Source of the DNA: Gammaproteobacteria bacterium
Lineage (GTDB): Bacteria; Pseudomonadota; Gammaproteobacteria; Pseudomonadales; Porticoccaceae
Length of the DNA: 64,000 nucleotides
Assembly: GCA_016708925.1 (NCBI GenBank)
Contig: JADJET010000001.1
Location: forward strand, 401,501 to 465,500
Reading direction: 5' to 3'
A model generated the notes under the pieces. It saw nothing but the letters and a program-made list of their open reading frames with translations. It ran no database searches and was not told the DNA's origin. A program made the position numbers and the translations under genes. Position 1 is the first letter of the stretch, and every line of letters starts with the position of its first letter. Below are positions 1 through 10,241 of the stretch, in pieces.

Positions 1-1626
1 AGAATCGCACCAATCCGCCATCTGCTGCTGGCACTGCTCTGCGCACTCACGCTTACGGGCTGTGGCGGTCGCGAGACCCGCGTCGAGGACGGTGATCGCG
101 AGCAGGTTTTGCACTGGGGCAATGGCACCGAGCCCCAGGAGCTCGATCCCCATATCGTCACCGGAATTCCCGAACACCACATCATCATCGCCCTGATGGA
201 AGGTCTGGTACTGAAGGATCCGGCAACCCTGGAGCCGATTCCGGGCGTCGCCGAGCGCTGGGAGATCAGCGCTGACGGTCTGGAATACACCTTCCATCTG
301 CGCGCAAATGCGCGCTGGTCCAACGGCGATCCCGTCACGGCCCAGGATTTTTCCTGGTCCTGGTGGCGCGCGCTGCAACCGAGTCTCGGCAATCTCTATG
401 CCTACATGTATTTCCCGATCAAAAACGCCGAAGCCTATGCCACCGGCAAATTGAAGGATTTCGCGCAGGTCGGCATCCAGATTCTGGGCGAACGGACCCT
501 GCGCGTGACGCTCGCCAATCCCACGCCCTACTTTCTGCAACTGCTCGACCACTACAGCATGTTCCCGGTACACCGGCCGACCCTGGAAAAATACGGCGAC
601 CCCTCGCAGCGCGGCAGCGACTGGACCCGCGCCGGGCACTTCGTCGGCAACGGGCCCTTCGTGCTGAAACAGTGGGAGCTGAACAAGATCGTGGTGGTGG
701 AGAAGAGCCCGACCTACTGGGACGCCGCCAACGTCAAACTCAACGCCATCAATTATTACCCGGTCGAAAACGTGTCCACCGAGGAGCGCATGTTCCGCGC
801 CGGGCAACTGCACATCACCGGCTCGGTGCCGCCGGACAAGATCGCGGTGTACCGCAAGGACGCGCCGCAGTTCCTGCGCGTGGAGCCCTATCTGGGCAAC
901 TACTTCTATCGCTTCAACACCCAGCTGCCGCAACTCGCCGACCCGCGCGTGCGCCGCGCGCTGGCGATGAGCATCGACCGCCAGCAGATCGTCGATCACG
1001 TCACCATGGGCGGCCAGCTCCCGGCTTATGCTTTCACGCCACCCGACACCCTGGGCTATACCGCGCCGCCCGGCTTCGCCTACGATCCCGAGGGCGCGCG
1101 TGCATTGCTCGCGGCAGCGGGCTTTCCCGACGGCGCCGGGTTTCCGCCCACCGAGCTGCTCTACAACACCAGCGAAAGCCATCGCAAGCTGGCGGTGGCC
1201 ATCCAGCAGATGTGGAAGCGCGAGCTCAATATCGAGATCACCCTCAACAACCAGGACTGGAAGGTGTACCTGGACAGCGTCGCCAACGGCAATTACCAGA
1301 TCGCCCGCGGCGGCTGGATCGGCGATTATGTCGATCCCAACAGTTTTCTCGACATGTGGGTCACCGATGGCGGCAACAACCGCACCGGCTGGAGCGACCC
1401 GCGCTACGACGAGCTGGTCATGCGCCTGGCCCCTGCCGCGCCATCGCGGGAGCAACGCTACGCCTGGTTTCGCGAGGCCGAGGCGCGCCTGATGGAGGCC
1501 ATGCCGGTGCTTCCGGTTTTCTATTCCTCGCGCAACTACCTGGTGCAGCCCAGCGTGCGCGGCCTGCCGCCGAACCTGCTCGGCTATCCGCTGTTCAAGC
1601 AGATCCATCTGGAGGCAGCGCACTAA
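1..1626 (+). CDS. oppA: Oligopeptide ABC transporter substrate-binding lipoprotein (OppA-like), 5' end cut by window
   Basis: Periplasmic solute-binding protein of the SBP_bac_5 family, which captures peptides for the permeases encoded just downstream. The frame is already open at base 1. It shows a hydrophobic signal segment followed by a lipobox Leu-Thr-Gly-Cys, with the Cys codon at 61-63, so the mature protein should be a lipid-anchored lipoprotein. The real start codon lies at or just before the window edge; a downstream TTG at 109 is not credible as a start because it would remove the signal peptide. The body has typical family features: an N-terminal segment with GTEPQELDPH, and DPRVRRALAMSIDR near the middle. 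Stop is 3 bp before oppB. Peptide specificity cannot be told from sequence. Confidence 0.92.
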   Translation, partial: RIAPIRHLLLALLCALTLTGCGGRETRVEDGDREQVLHWGNGTEPQELDPHIVTGIPEHHIIIALMEGLVLKDPATLEPIPGVAERWEISADGLEYTFHLRANARWSNGDPVTAQDFSWSWWRALQPSLGNLYAYMYFPIKNAEAYATGKLKDFAQVGIQILGERTLRVTLANPTPYFLQLLDHYSMFPVHRPTLEKYGDPSQRGSDWTRAGHFVGNGPFVLKQWELNKIVVVEKSPTYWDAANVKLNAINYYPVENVSTEERMFRAGQLHITGSVPPDKIAVYRKDAPQFLRVEPYLGNYFYRFNTQLPQLADPRVRRALAMSIDRQQIVDHVTMGGQLPAYAFTPPDTLGYTAPPGFAYDPEGARALLAAAGFPDGAGFPPTELLYNTSESHRKLAVAIQQMWKRELNIEITLNNQDWKVYLDSVANGNYQIARGGWIGDYVDPNSFLDMWVTDGGNNRTGWSDPRYDELVMRLAPAAPSREQRYAWFREAEARLMEAMPVLPVFYSSRNYLVQPSVRGLPPNLLGYPLFKQIHLEAAH

Positions 1627-1629
1627 CCC

Positions 1630-2568
1630 ATGCTGCGCTTCATTCTGTATCGGCTGCTGCAGGCGATCCCGGTCCTGCTGGTGGTGGTGACCGCCACCTT
1701 CTTTCTGGTGCGGCTCGCGCCGGGCGGTCCGTTCAGCGCCGAAAAAGCCGTGCCGCCCGAAGTGCTCAGGGCGCTGGAAGCGCGCTACCACCTCGACCAG
1801 CCGCTGTCCGCGCAGTACCTCGGCTATCTGGGCGATCTGCTGCACGGGGATTTCGGCCCCTCGTTTCGCTACCCGGGACGCAGCGTCGATGAAATGATTT
1901 TTTCCGGGCTGCCCACCACCGCCGAACTCGGCCTGTACGCGCTGCTGATCGCGCTGGTGCTGGGCACCACGGCCGGCGTGATCGCGGCGTTGCGACCCAA
2001 CACGGCGCAGGATTATCTGCCCATGTCGGCGGCCATGATCGGCGTCTGCCTGCCGTCGTTTTTGCTCGGCCCGCTGCTGTTGCTGGTGTTCGGCGTCTGG
2101 CTCGAGTGGGTGCCGGTGTCGGGCTGGGGCAATGTGCCCGGCGACAAGATTCTGCCCGCGCTCACCCTCGCCTCCGGCTACACCGCCTATGTGGCGCGGC
2201 TGTCCCGGGGCGGCATGCTGGAGGTGATGTCCCAGGATTACATCCGCACGGCGCGCGCCAAGGGTCTGCCGGAATGGGTGGTGGTGATCAAACACGGCCT
2301 GCGCGGCGGACTGATTCCGGTGGTCGCCTTTGCCGGCCCCGCGTTCGCCGGGCTGCTGTCCGGCTCCTTCGTGGTGGAGACCATCTTCCAGATTCCGGGC
2401 CTCGGCCGTTTTTATGTGCAGGCCGCCTTCAACCGTGACTACACCATGATCATGGGCACCACGGTGTTCTTCGCGGTGCTGATCGTGGCCTTCAATCTGC
2501 TCGCCGATATCGCCGCCGTGTGGCTGAACCCCCGCCTGCGTCACCAGTACCGGAAGCCCGCCGCATGA
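1630..2568 (+). CDS. oppB: Oligopeptide ABC transporter permease, OppB type
   Basis: 312-residue inner-membrane permease of the BPD_transp_1 superfamily. It begins with the MLRFILYRLLQAIPVLL type N-terminal helix characteristic of OppB/DppB and has about six membrane spans. The cytoplasmic EAA loop, which contacts the ATPase, is visible as YIRTARAKGLPEWVVVIKHGLR. Length is normal for the family. It begins 3 bp after the substrate-binding protein and overlaps the next permease by an ATGA junction (2565-2568), so the two permeases are translationally coupled. It forms the heterodimeric channel with OppC. Confidence 0.95.
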   Translation: MLRFILYRLLQAIPVLLVVVTATFFLVRLAPGGPFSAEKAVPPEVLRALEARYHLDQPLSAQYLGYLGDLLHGDFGPSFRYPGRSVDEMIFSGLPTTAELGLYALLIALVLGTTAGVIAALRPNTAQDYLPMSAAMIGVCLPSFLLGPLLLLVFGVWLEWVPVSGWGNVPGDKILPALTLASGYTAYVARLSRGGMLEVMSQDYIRTARAKGLPEWVVVIKHGLRGGLIPVVAFAGPAFAGLLSGSFVVETIFQIPGLGRFYVQAAFNRDYTMIMGTTVFFAVLIVAFNLLADIAAVWLNPRLRHQYRKPAA

Positions 2569-3473
2569 ATCGCAAACCGTCGTTGCCGGCGGAACTCTTG
2601 CCAGCCGAGCTTTTGAACGCGGAACAAGGCGTATCCCTGTGGCGCGACGCCTGGTTGCGGCTGAAGCGCAACCCCATGGCGGTGGCCGGCGGCGCGGTGC
2701 TGATCCTGCTCGCCCTGCTCGCTGTGCTCACGCCCTGGATCGCGCCCTACGATTACCGGGCACAGAATCTGGCGCTGGGTGCCGCGCCACCCTCCGCCGC
2801 ACACTGGTTCGGCACCGATACGCTGGGCCGCGACCTGCTCACCCACATCCTCTGGGGCGGACGCATCTCGCTGGCGGTGGGCCTGGTGGCCACCGGCGTG
2901 GCGCTGGTGATCGGCGTGCTCTACGGCACCATCGCCGGTTACGCGGGCGGGCGCGTGGACGCCGCGATGATGCGGCTGGTGGACATCCTCTACGCCCTGC
3001 CCTTCATGATTTTCATCATCCTGCTGATGGTAATTTTCGGGCGCAACATCCTGCTGCTGTTTCTCGCCATCGGCGCCGTCGAATGGCTGACCATGGCGCG
3101 CATCGTGCGCGGCCAGGTACAGGCGCTCAAGCAGCAGGAATTCATCGAAGCCGCAGTGTCGCTCGGGCTGTCGCGCTGGACCATCATCCGCCGCCATCTG
3201 ATTCCCAACACGCTGGGCCCGGTGATCGTCTACACCACGCTCACGATTCCCAGTGTGATGCTGCTCGAAGCGTTTTTGAGTTTTCTCGGCCTCGGCATCC
3301 AGCCCCCGGCGAGTTCCTGGGGGTTGCTGATCTCCTACGGCGCCGAAACCATGGAGGAATATCCCTGGCTGTTGATTTTCCCGGGCTGCGCACTGTCGCT
3401 CACATTGTTCTCGCTCAACTTTCTCGGCGACGGCCTGCGCGATGCCCTCGATCCGCGCACCGCGAAGGACTGA
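2565..3473 (+). CDS. oppC: Oligopeptide ABC transporter permease, OppC type
   Basis: 302-residue inner-membrane permease. The ATG at 2565 was chosen because it overlaps the oppB stop (ATGA) and leaves the usual OppC cytoplasmic N-terminus (about 35 residues) before the first helix; an upstream in-frame extension would run inside oppB. Family marks are GTDTLGRDLLTHILWGGRISL in the first periplasmic-to-membrane region and the EAA loop with EAAVSLGLSRWTIIRRHLIPN. It ends with the typical LNFLGDGLRDALDPR segment. Works with OppB as the transmembrane pair. Confidence 0.95.
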   Translation: MNRKPSLPAELLPAELLNAEQGVSLWRDAWLRLKRNPMAVAGGAVLILLALLAVLTPWIAPYDYRAQNLALGAAPPSAAHWFGTDTLGRDLLTHILWGGRISLAVGLVATGVALVIGVLYGTIAGYAGGRVDAAMMRLVDILYALPFMIFIILLMVIFGRNILLLFLAIGAVEWLTMARIVRGQVQALKQQEFIEAAVSLGLSRWTIIRRHLIPNTLGPVIVYTTLTIPSVMLLEAFLSFLGLGIQPPASSWGLLISYGAETMEEYPWLLIFPGCALSLTLFSLNFLGDGLRDALDPRTAKD

Positions 3474-3476
3474 ACC

Positions 3477-5060
<1,584 letters not shown>

Positions 5061-5222
5061 TGCACCGGCATCACCCTGCCGCTTCTGGCGTGGAGGGTAT
5101 TGGCAATTCTGTCAGTCGTGGCTGGCGCGATTCCGCTTGGCCTTGGCCTGCTCGTGGTACTCCCCGCACTCGCAGCAAACGACTACTTGATGTACCGGAC
5201 GATTTTTGGCGACGCCCTCGCC
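5061..5222 (+). pseudogene. Possible remnant of a small membrane protein
   Basis: Directly after the ATPase stop the same frame stays open and encodes a strongly hydrophobic stretch with the sequence PLGLGLLVVLPALAAN followed by a Tyr-Arg dipeptide and Ile-Phe-Gly. This resembles the C-terminal end of small proteobacterial inner-membrane proteins. There is no plausible start and no stop before the frame runs into antisense of the PepSY gene. It is either a decayed gene end or chance. Otherwise this 160-bp gap holds nothing recognisable. Confidence 0.25.
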
Positions 5223-5224
5223 GG

Positions 5225-5977
5225 TCAGCGCTGTTCGCGTCTCCAGGCCTTCAAGCCGGTCAGTGCGAGCAACACCATCAGCGCCGCCACGCCATCCATC
5301 CAGTACACCCCCCAGCGCCCCAGGATGCGACCGCTGTGAATATCCAGCACCAGCCGCTCAAGGGTGATCGAGTCGCCCGCCGCCTGGGGCGCGAGCTGCG
5401 CCACCAGCGCCGGCGGCAAGGGCGCGGCCACTGACCAGGCGGGTTCGGTGCCGTTCAGCGCCGTAAAGGAAGGCGCCTCGGGCTCCACCCGGAACGTCTT
5501 GCCCTGGGCACGCAACAGCAGCTGACCATCCCGCACGCCCAATGCCTCCACCGGCACCGGCAAGCGGTAAGTGGCATCGATCCGGTCCTGCAGCTCGCCC
5601 GCCGCCGAGAGCAGCAGCAGCTCGCCCGCGCAGGCGACGGCCGTTTCCCCGCCGATTTCCACGGCGCCCACCAATTCGCCACGGCAACTCGTCAGAGGCA
5701 CCGTGTCGAGAAACACCTTGCCGCCCACCTGACTCATCCAGTGTTCACCGACGGCATAACCGTCAATGGCATCGGGCAGTTCGATGCCATACCACCCGAG
5801 CACCATGGGCGAGCGCACCACCAGGCGATCCAGCTCCAGCAGCTCGGGGTGATTGAGGGAAAATCCGCTGAACGCGAGCAGGATCACGAACAGGGAAGCC
5901 GCCACGCCGATACGACGGTGCCAGCGCTTGAGCGCACTGTTGGGGTCGCTTGCGGGGCCATTATCGGGAAGCTTCAT
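5225..5977 (-). CDS. PepSY-associated transmembrane protein
   Basis: 250-residue membrane protein. One membrane helix lies near residues 26-44 (IGVAASLFVILLAFSGFSLN) and a second near the C-terminus (MDGVAALMVLLALTGLKAW), enclosing a periplasmic domain of about 180 residues. The HRRIG motif before helix 1 and the LVLDIHSGRILGRWGVYWMDG motif before helix 2 are typical of PepSY-TM proteins, which pass electrons across the inner membrane in ferric reductase-like systems. It overlaps the upstream FMN-binding gene by 4 bp (ATGA), so the two are translationally coupled. Context with an FMN-binding protein and a porin suggests an extracytoplasmic redox role. The exact substrate is unknown. Confidence 0.8.
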   Translation of the reverse strand: MKLPDNGPASDPNSALKRWHRRIGVAASLFVILLAFSGFSLNHPELLELDRLVVRSPMVLGWYGIELPDAIDGYAVGEHWMSQVGGKVFLDTVPLTSCRGELVGAVEIGGETAVACAGELLLLSAAGELQDRIDATYRLPVPVEALGVRDGQLLLRAQGKTFRVEPEAPSFTALNGTEPAWSVAAPLPPALVAQLAPQAAGDSITLERLVLDIHSGRILGRWGVYWMDGVAALMVLLALTGLKAWRREQR

Positions 5978-6585
5978 TCAACATCACCTGGAGCAGAAAT
6001 GGGGCGCAGCGCCCGGGTATGAAAAAAGAGTGCGAGCCGCGCCACCCGCTGCATCGCGCGCACCGATAGCGTGGCCCCGGTGATACCGTCGATGCCGCGG
6101 TCAAGCGCGCGCTCGTCGCCCGCATGCAAGCCGGCGCCGACGAACTGATCGGTGAAAAAGGGCAGGCGCACCTCCTCGCCGCGACTCTCGCGAAATTCCA
6201 GCACCCGGATGACCGCGACGGCGCCCCGTTCCACCACCACCCCGATGGTGATGGGGTGGGTCTTGCCGATCTCGTCGAGTACCCAGGCGGTACGGTCGCC
6301 GTGCCGCCAGTAGCGCACCCGCATTTGCGCGAACGGATGCCCGAGAATCCCGGCCGCCGCATCTTTGAGCGGCGCCGACAGCCACAGGATCTGCGGTGTC
6401 GGCGCGGTGCCGCCAAAGGCCTGCGTCAGGAATTCCTCCCGACTCAGGTAGACACCCTTGGCCATCGCCGCCGCCGGACACAGCGCCAGCACGACGGCCA
6501 GCAACAGCGCACCGCCGGAAGCGCGGTTGCCGGCACGACGCCACCACGCTCCTTTCGGCGTGGCACGGACCTTCACCATCCCCAC
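5974..6585 (-). CDS. Exported FMN-binding domain protein, likely covalently flavinylated
   Basis: 203-residue protein with an N-terminal hydrophobic export segment (about 24-42, ending AAAMA) and a C-terminal FMN-binding domain of the NqrC/RnfG/NosR type. The domain ends with DGITGAT at residues 166-172, which fits the Dxx(S/T)GA(T/S) motif where ApbE attaches FMN through a phosphoester bond; Thr172 is the predicted attachment residue. Located between a porin (3 bp upstream) and a PepSY membrane protein (4-bp overlap), so all three form one operon. The start may be the GTG at 6585 or the ATG at 6579; both lie just after the porin stop. An ApbE gene is not in the window. Confidence 0.82.
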   Translation of the reverse strand: MGMVKVRATPKGAWWRRAGNRASGGALLLAVVLALCPAAAMAKGVYLSREEFLTQAFGGTAPTPQILWLSAPLKDAAAGILGHPFAQMRVRYWRHGDRTAWVLDEIGKTHPITIGVVVERGAVAVIRVLEFRESRGEEVRLPFFTDQFVGAGLHAGDERALDRGIDGITGATLSVRAMQRVARLALFFHTRALRPISAPGDVE

Positions 6586-6588
6586 TGG

Positions 6589-7830
6589 TCAGAAGCTCCA
6601 GCCGAGACCCAGATTAAAGCCGTCGCCGCTGCCATTGCGCTGATCCGCCCAGTCGGCCTTCAAGACTACATTCGGTACCAGCCAGTAGTTGAAGCCCACG
6701 TCGAACTGTTCCACTTCGGAATCGATGCGGTCACCCGCCTGGGTATCCCATTCGCTGTAGCGCGCGAAGAAGCCGAGTTTCTCGGTCAGGCGCCACGCGG
6801 GTTCCAGATACCAGCCCTTCTGCTCGTCCTTGCCGATTGCCTGCGCCAGATCGCCGTCGATATCCCATTGCGCATAGAGTGCCCGCAGTCCGAACGGCCC
6901 GGTCTCATAGACCGCGTGCGTCTCGTACAACAATCCGCTCGCCGTGTCGGCGCCGGCCACCTGACCCTGCAACAGGTCTTCCTGATAATTCGCGGCCACC
7001 GCAAGTTCGAGGCCCGCGATTCCGGTATATCTCAACCGTCCGGTATAGGCAAACTCTTCGGCGGTGGCTTCAGCGGATTTCTGGCGCCCGGCGCGAATAT
7101 CGAGCGCGCTGCTGCCGGTGGCCGCCGTCTCGAAACCGCTGTGTACGCCCAGGTCATAGCGCAGGCCGGGCGCTATTTCGCCACCCAGCATCACACCGGA
7201 CTCCCACCAAGTCGAAGGAATGATACGGCTCTCGACACTGTTGCGCTCGACACCATAGAAAGTTTCGGGTTCATGAGTTTCGTTGAGGATGCCGATCGGC
7301 ACCAGAAACAGGCCGAATTTGGCGCTCTGGCGCTCAGCATAATCCCACTCCACATAGGCCTGCTCCAGCTCCACTTCGCCGGGCTGGTCGTCGCCGGCAA
7401 CCGAGTGTTCGAGCTCGATCTCGGAAAAAAACCGTACCTTGTCATTGAAGTCGTGGCCGAGGTACATCACGAAGCGGTGGACGTCGATCTCGTCGGTGCG
7501 GCCGTTCTCCTTGTTGTTGTAATGAATCTCCCCGTAACCGCCGATCTGGGTACGCTCGGCCCAGTCGGCGACCTTGGCGTAGCTGTCGCTCCGTTCCGTG
7601 GCCGTCTCGACCGCGCTGGCGGTGGCCTCCACCGCCGTCGCGGTTTCCGCGACCTTGGTATCGGTCTGGCGCAACTGGGCCTTGAGCGCTTCGATCTCCG
7701 CCTGCTGTTGCTTCAAAAGCTGCATCACCTCCGCCATGGTGGGTTCGGCCGCCGGCTCAGGTGTCGCCGCCAGTGTCGCAGGGCAGCCAAGAACGGTCGC
7801 AACGGCGACCGCGAGCAAGGATTTTTTCAT
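6589..7830 (-). CDS. Outer-membrane porin with N-terminal coiled coil (OprO/OprP-like)
   Basis: 413-residue outer-membrane beta-barrel. It has a signal peptide (MKKSLLAVAVATVLG, cleaved around TLA-A), then a coiled-coil region about residues 30-80 (MAEVMQLLKQQQAEIEALKAQ), then repeated amphipathic strands and a C-terminal Phe (GLGWSF), the outer-membrane insertion signal. The coiled coil plus barrel layout is that of phosphate-selective or related specific porins. First gene of the porin/FMN/PepSY operon. A Fur-like site lies about 75 bp upstream of the start, so iron control is likely. The substrate is not deducible from sequence. Confidence 0.82.
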   Translation of the reverse strand: MKKSLLAVAVATVLGCPATLAATPEPAAEPTMAEVMQLLKQQQAEIEALKAQLRQTDTKVAETATAVEATASAVETATERSDSYAKVADWAERTQIGGYGEIHYNNKENGRTDEIDVHRFVMYLGHDFNDKVRFFSEIELEHSVAGDDQPGEVELEQAYVEWDYAERQSAKFGLFLVPIGILNETHEPETFYGVERNSVESRIIPSTWWESGVMLGGEIAPGLRYDLGVHSGFETAATGSSALDIRAGRQKSAEATAEEFAYTGRLRYTGIAGLELAVAANYQEDLLQGQVAGADTASGLLYETHAVYETGPFGLRALYAQWDIDGDLAQAIGKDEQKGWYLEPAWRLTEKLGFFARYSEWDTQAGDRIDSEVEQFDVGFNYWLVPNVVLKADWADQRNGSGDGFNLGLGWSF

Positions 7831-7901
7831 TATGTCTTGTCTCCGTCAGGTGTGTTTGAGCGTGTCTGGCCGGAGGATTCTAGGTCAGCATCCAGCGTTA
7901 A

Positions 7902-7916
7902 TGCAACTGATTATCA
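7902..7916. promoter_or_regulatory. Candidate Fur box between divergent porin operon and multicopper oxidase
   Basis: The sequence TGCAACTGATTATCA fits the Fur 7-1-7 inverted repeat (TGATAAT-n-ATTATCA): the right half matches 7/7 and the left half 4/7. It sits in the 162-bp region between the divergent porin (start 7830) and multicopper oxidase (start 7993), in an unusually AT-rich patch. By position it could control both. Confidence 0.5.
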
Positions 7917-7992
7917 TTTGATGTAGTAAACAAAGCCCGCTACAATCCCCGCCGCTCTGCCCCATCACGCTCATCACGGAGGTACCGTCGGC

Positions 7993-9003
7993 ATGAAATC
8001 ACTGCTCCGGGTAGTGCTGGTGATACTGGTCGCCGCGCCCTTCGCGGCCCATGCCGGGCAGGTCCGTGAATACTGGGTTGCCGCCGAATCGGTGACCTGG
8101 GATTACGCGCCTTCCGGCAAAAACCTGCTCCATCCCGGCAGCGACATGGGCGTCTGGGGCAAGCGGCTGAGCTACCCCAAATACCGCTATATCCGCTATA
8201 CCGACGCCACTTACCGCACGCCGATCCCGCAACCGGAGTGGATGGGAATCCTGGGACCCGAACTGCTCGGCGAGGTGGGCGACACCCTCAAGGTGCACTT
8301 CCGGAACCGCGCCGACCGGCCGTTCTCCATGCATCCCCACGGCCTGCGCTACGACGAGGACAACGATGGCGCCGACCACCGCGGCGCCGGCGCCATGATC
8401 GCGCCGGGAAAAAGCTACACCTACACCTGGACCCTCGACGAAGGCGCCGGGCCGGGGCCGAGCGACCCCTCGTCGATCGTCTGGCTGTACCACTCCCATG
8501 TCGATCATGTGGCTGACATCTACCAGGGCCTGATCGGCACCATCGTGGTCACCCGCAAGGGCATGGCGATTTCGTCGGCCGACCCGCGCCCGCGCGACGT
8601 GGATCGGAACTTCACCACATTGTTCATGGTGTTCGACGAGGAGGACGGCGCCGAAGGCGGCCTCAAGCACGCGATGAACGGCTATATCTTCGGCAATCTA
8701 CGCGGGCTGGAAGCCGTCGAAGGCGAACGGGTGCGCTGGCATCTGGTGGCGCTGGGGTCCGAGGTGGATCTGCATACCGCCCACTGGCATGGCGAAACCG
8801 TGCTCGACCACGGTCGTCGCACCGATGTGATCGAGCTGCTCCCCGCCTCCATGGTCTCGGTCGACATGGTCGCTGACAACCCGGGCACCTGGCTCTACCA
8901 CTGCCACGTCGGCGACCACATGACCGCCGGCATGATGACGCGCTGGACCGTGAAGCCCCGCCCCCAGCCGACTGTTGCGCCGCCGGGCCCGCAGCCAAAT
9001 TGA
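7993..9003 (+). CDS. Small multicopper oxidase (two-domain type), exported
   Basis: 336-residue multicopper oxidase with a signal peptide ending AAHA. All copper ligand motifs are visible: HPHG in the first cupredoxin domain, WLYHSHV, HTAHWHG, and the final HCHVGDH with Met314, giving a type-1 site His-Cys-His-x3-His-x4-Met at 303-314. The length and two-domain layout fit two-domain laccases or hephaestin-like ferroxidases rather than the about 500-residue CueO class. Divergent from the porin/FMN/PepSY operon and sharing the candidate Fur site, which points to a ferroxidase role in iron handling. Laccase or copper-detoxification activity is the alternative. A Pro-rich C-terminal tail is present. 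Confidence 0.85.
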   Translation: MKSLLRVVLVILVAAPFAAHAGQVREYWVAAESVTWDYAPSGKNLLHPGSDMGVWGKRLSYPKYRYIRYTDATYRTPIPQPEWMGILGPELLGEVGDTLKVHFRNRADRPFSMHPHGLRYDEDNDGADHRGAGAMIAPGKSYTYTWTLDEGAGPGPSDPSSIVWLYHSHVDHVADIYQGLIGTIVVTRKGMAISSADPRPRDVDRNFTTLFMVFDEEDGAEGGLKHAMNGYIFGNLRGLEAVEGERVRWHLVALGSEVDLHTAHWHGETVLDHGRRTDVIELLPASMVSVDMVADNPGTWLYHCHVGDHMTAGMMTRWTVKPRPQPTVAPPGPQPN

Positions 9004-9055
9004 TGCGACGGCGCGGCTTCGCTATAGTCCCGCGGCCCACCTGCTGCGGACGTCC

Positions 9056-10225
9056 ATGAACACACCTTTCAAGAGCCTCAACTTCGATCTGGGCACGGAT
9101 GTCGATCAACTGCGCGACGCCGTCCATCGCTTCGCGCAAAACGAAATCGCCCCGCGCGCCGACGCCATCGACCAGGCCAACGACTTTCCCGCCGATCTGT
9201 GGCGCAAGTTCGGCGACCTGGGCCTGCTCGGCATCACGGTCGAGGAGGAATACGGCGGCACCGGCATGGGGTATCTGGCCCATGTGGTCGCGATGGAGGA
9301 AATCTCCCGCGCCTCCGCCGCGGTCGGGCTGTCCTACGGCGCGCACTCCAACCTGTGCGTGAACCAGATCCGCAAGAACGGCACCGCCGCGCAAAAGACC
9401 CGCTATCTGCCCAAACTCTGCTCCGGCGAGCACATCGGCGCGCTGGCGATGAGCGAGCCCGGCGCCGGCTCCGACGTGGTCAGCATGAAGCTGCGCGCCG
9501 ACAGGAAAGGCGACCGCTACATCCTCAACGGCAACAAGATGTGGATCACCAACGGCCCCGACGCCAACACCTACGTGATCTACGCCAAGACCCGACCGGA
9601 CGCGGGTTCCAAGGGTGTGACCGCCTTTATCGTCGAGCGCGATTTTCCCGGTTTCAGCCGTGCCCAGAAACTCGACAAGCTGGGCATGCGCGGCTCCAAC
9701 ACTGGCGAACTGGTGTTCGAGGATTGCGAAGTGCCCGCCGAAAACATCCTCGGCACGGAAAACGAAGGCGTGCGCGTGCTGATGTCCGGCCTCGACTACG
9801 AGCGCACCGTGCTGTCCGGAGGCCCCGTCGGCATCATGCAAGCCTGTATGGACATCGTGCTGCCCTACCTGCACGACCGCAAACAGTTCGGCCAAGCCAT
9901 CGGCGAATTCCAGTTGATGCAGGGCAAGGTCGCCGACATGTACGTTGATCTCAATACCTCGCGCGCCTACCTGTACGCGGTCGCCAAGGCCTGCGACCGC
10001 GGCGAGGATTCGCGCAAGGACGCCGCCGCGGTGATTCTCTACACCGCCGAAAAAGCGACGCAAATGGCATTGCAGGCGATTCAGAGCCTGGGCGGCAACG
10101 GCTACATCAATGAATATCCCACCGGGCGCCTGTTGCGCGACGCCAAGCTGTACGAGATCGGCGCCGGCACCTCGGAGATTCGCCGCATGCTGGTGGGACG
10201 GGAGTTATTTAACGAAACCCAATAA
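9056..10225 (+). CDS. liuA: Isovaleryl-CoA dehydrogenase
   Basis: 389-residue acyl-CoA dehydrogenase that oxidises isovaleryl-CoA to 3-methylcrotonyl-CoA, the third step of leucine degradation. It carries both ACAD signatures (ALAMSEPGAGSDVVSMK and QAIQSLGGNGYINEYP) and the isovaleryl-CoA-dehydrogenase-specific placement of the catalytic Glu in LDYERTVLSGGP. The ATG at 9056 gives the usual N-terminus; an upstream in-frame start would enter the multicopper oxidase end. Methylcrotonyl-CoA carboxylase genes follow about 2 kb downstream, as expected for a liu cluster, but a broken unrelated gene intervenes. Confidence 0.95.
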   Translation: MNTPFKSLNFDLGTDVDQLRDAVHRFAQNEIAPRADAIDQANDFPADLWRKFGDLGLLGITVEEEYGGTGMGYLAHVVAMEEISRASAAVGLSYGAHSNLCVNQIRKNGTAAQKTRYLPKLCSGEHIGALAMSEPGAGSDVVSMKLRADRKGDRYILNGNKMWITNGPDANTYVIYAKTRPDAGSKGVTAFIVERDFPGFSRAQKLDKLGMRGSNTGELVFEDCEVPAENILGTENEGVRVLMSGLDYERTVLSGGPVGIMQACMDIVLPYLHDRKQFGQAIGEFQLMQGKVADMYVDLNTSRAYLYAVAKACDRGEDSRKDAAAVILYTAEKATQMALQAIQSLGGNGYINEYPTGRLLRDAKLYEIGAGTSEIRRMLVGRELFNETQ

Positions 10226-10241
10226 TAGTGCGTTGCAGTGC

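Noticed and set aside
6124..7926. Plus-strand frame of 600 codons opposite the porin and FMN-binding genes
   Set aside because: The minus-strand genes have signal peptides, motifs and operon overlaps; the plus-strand product has none.
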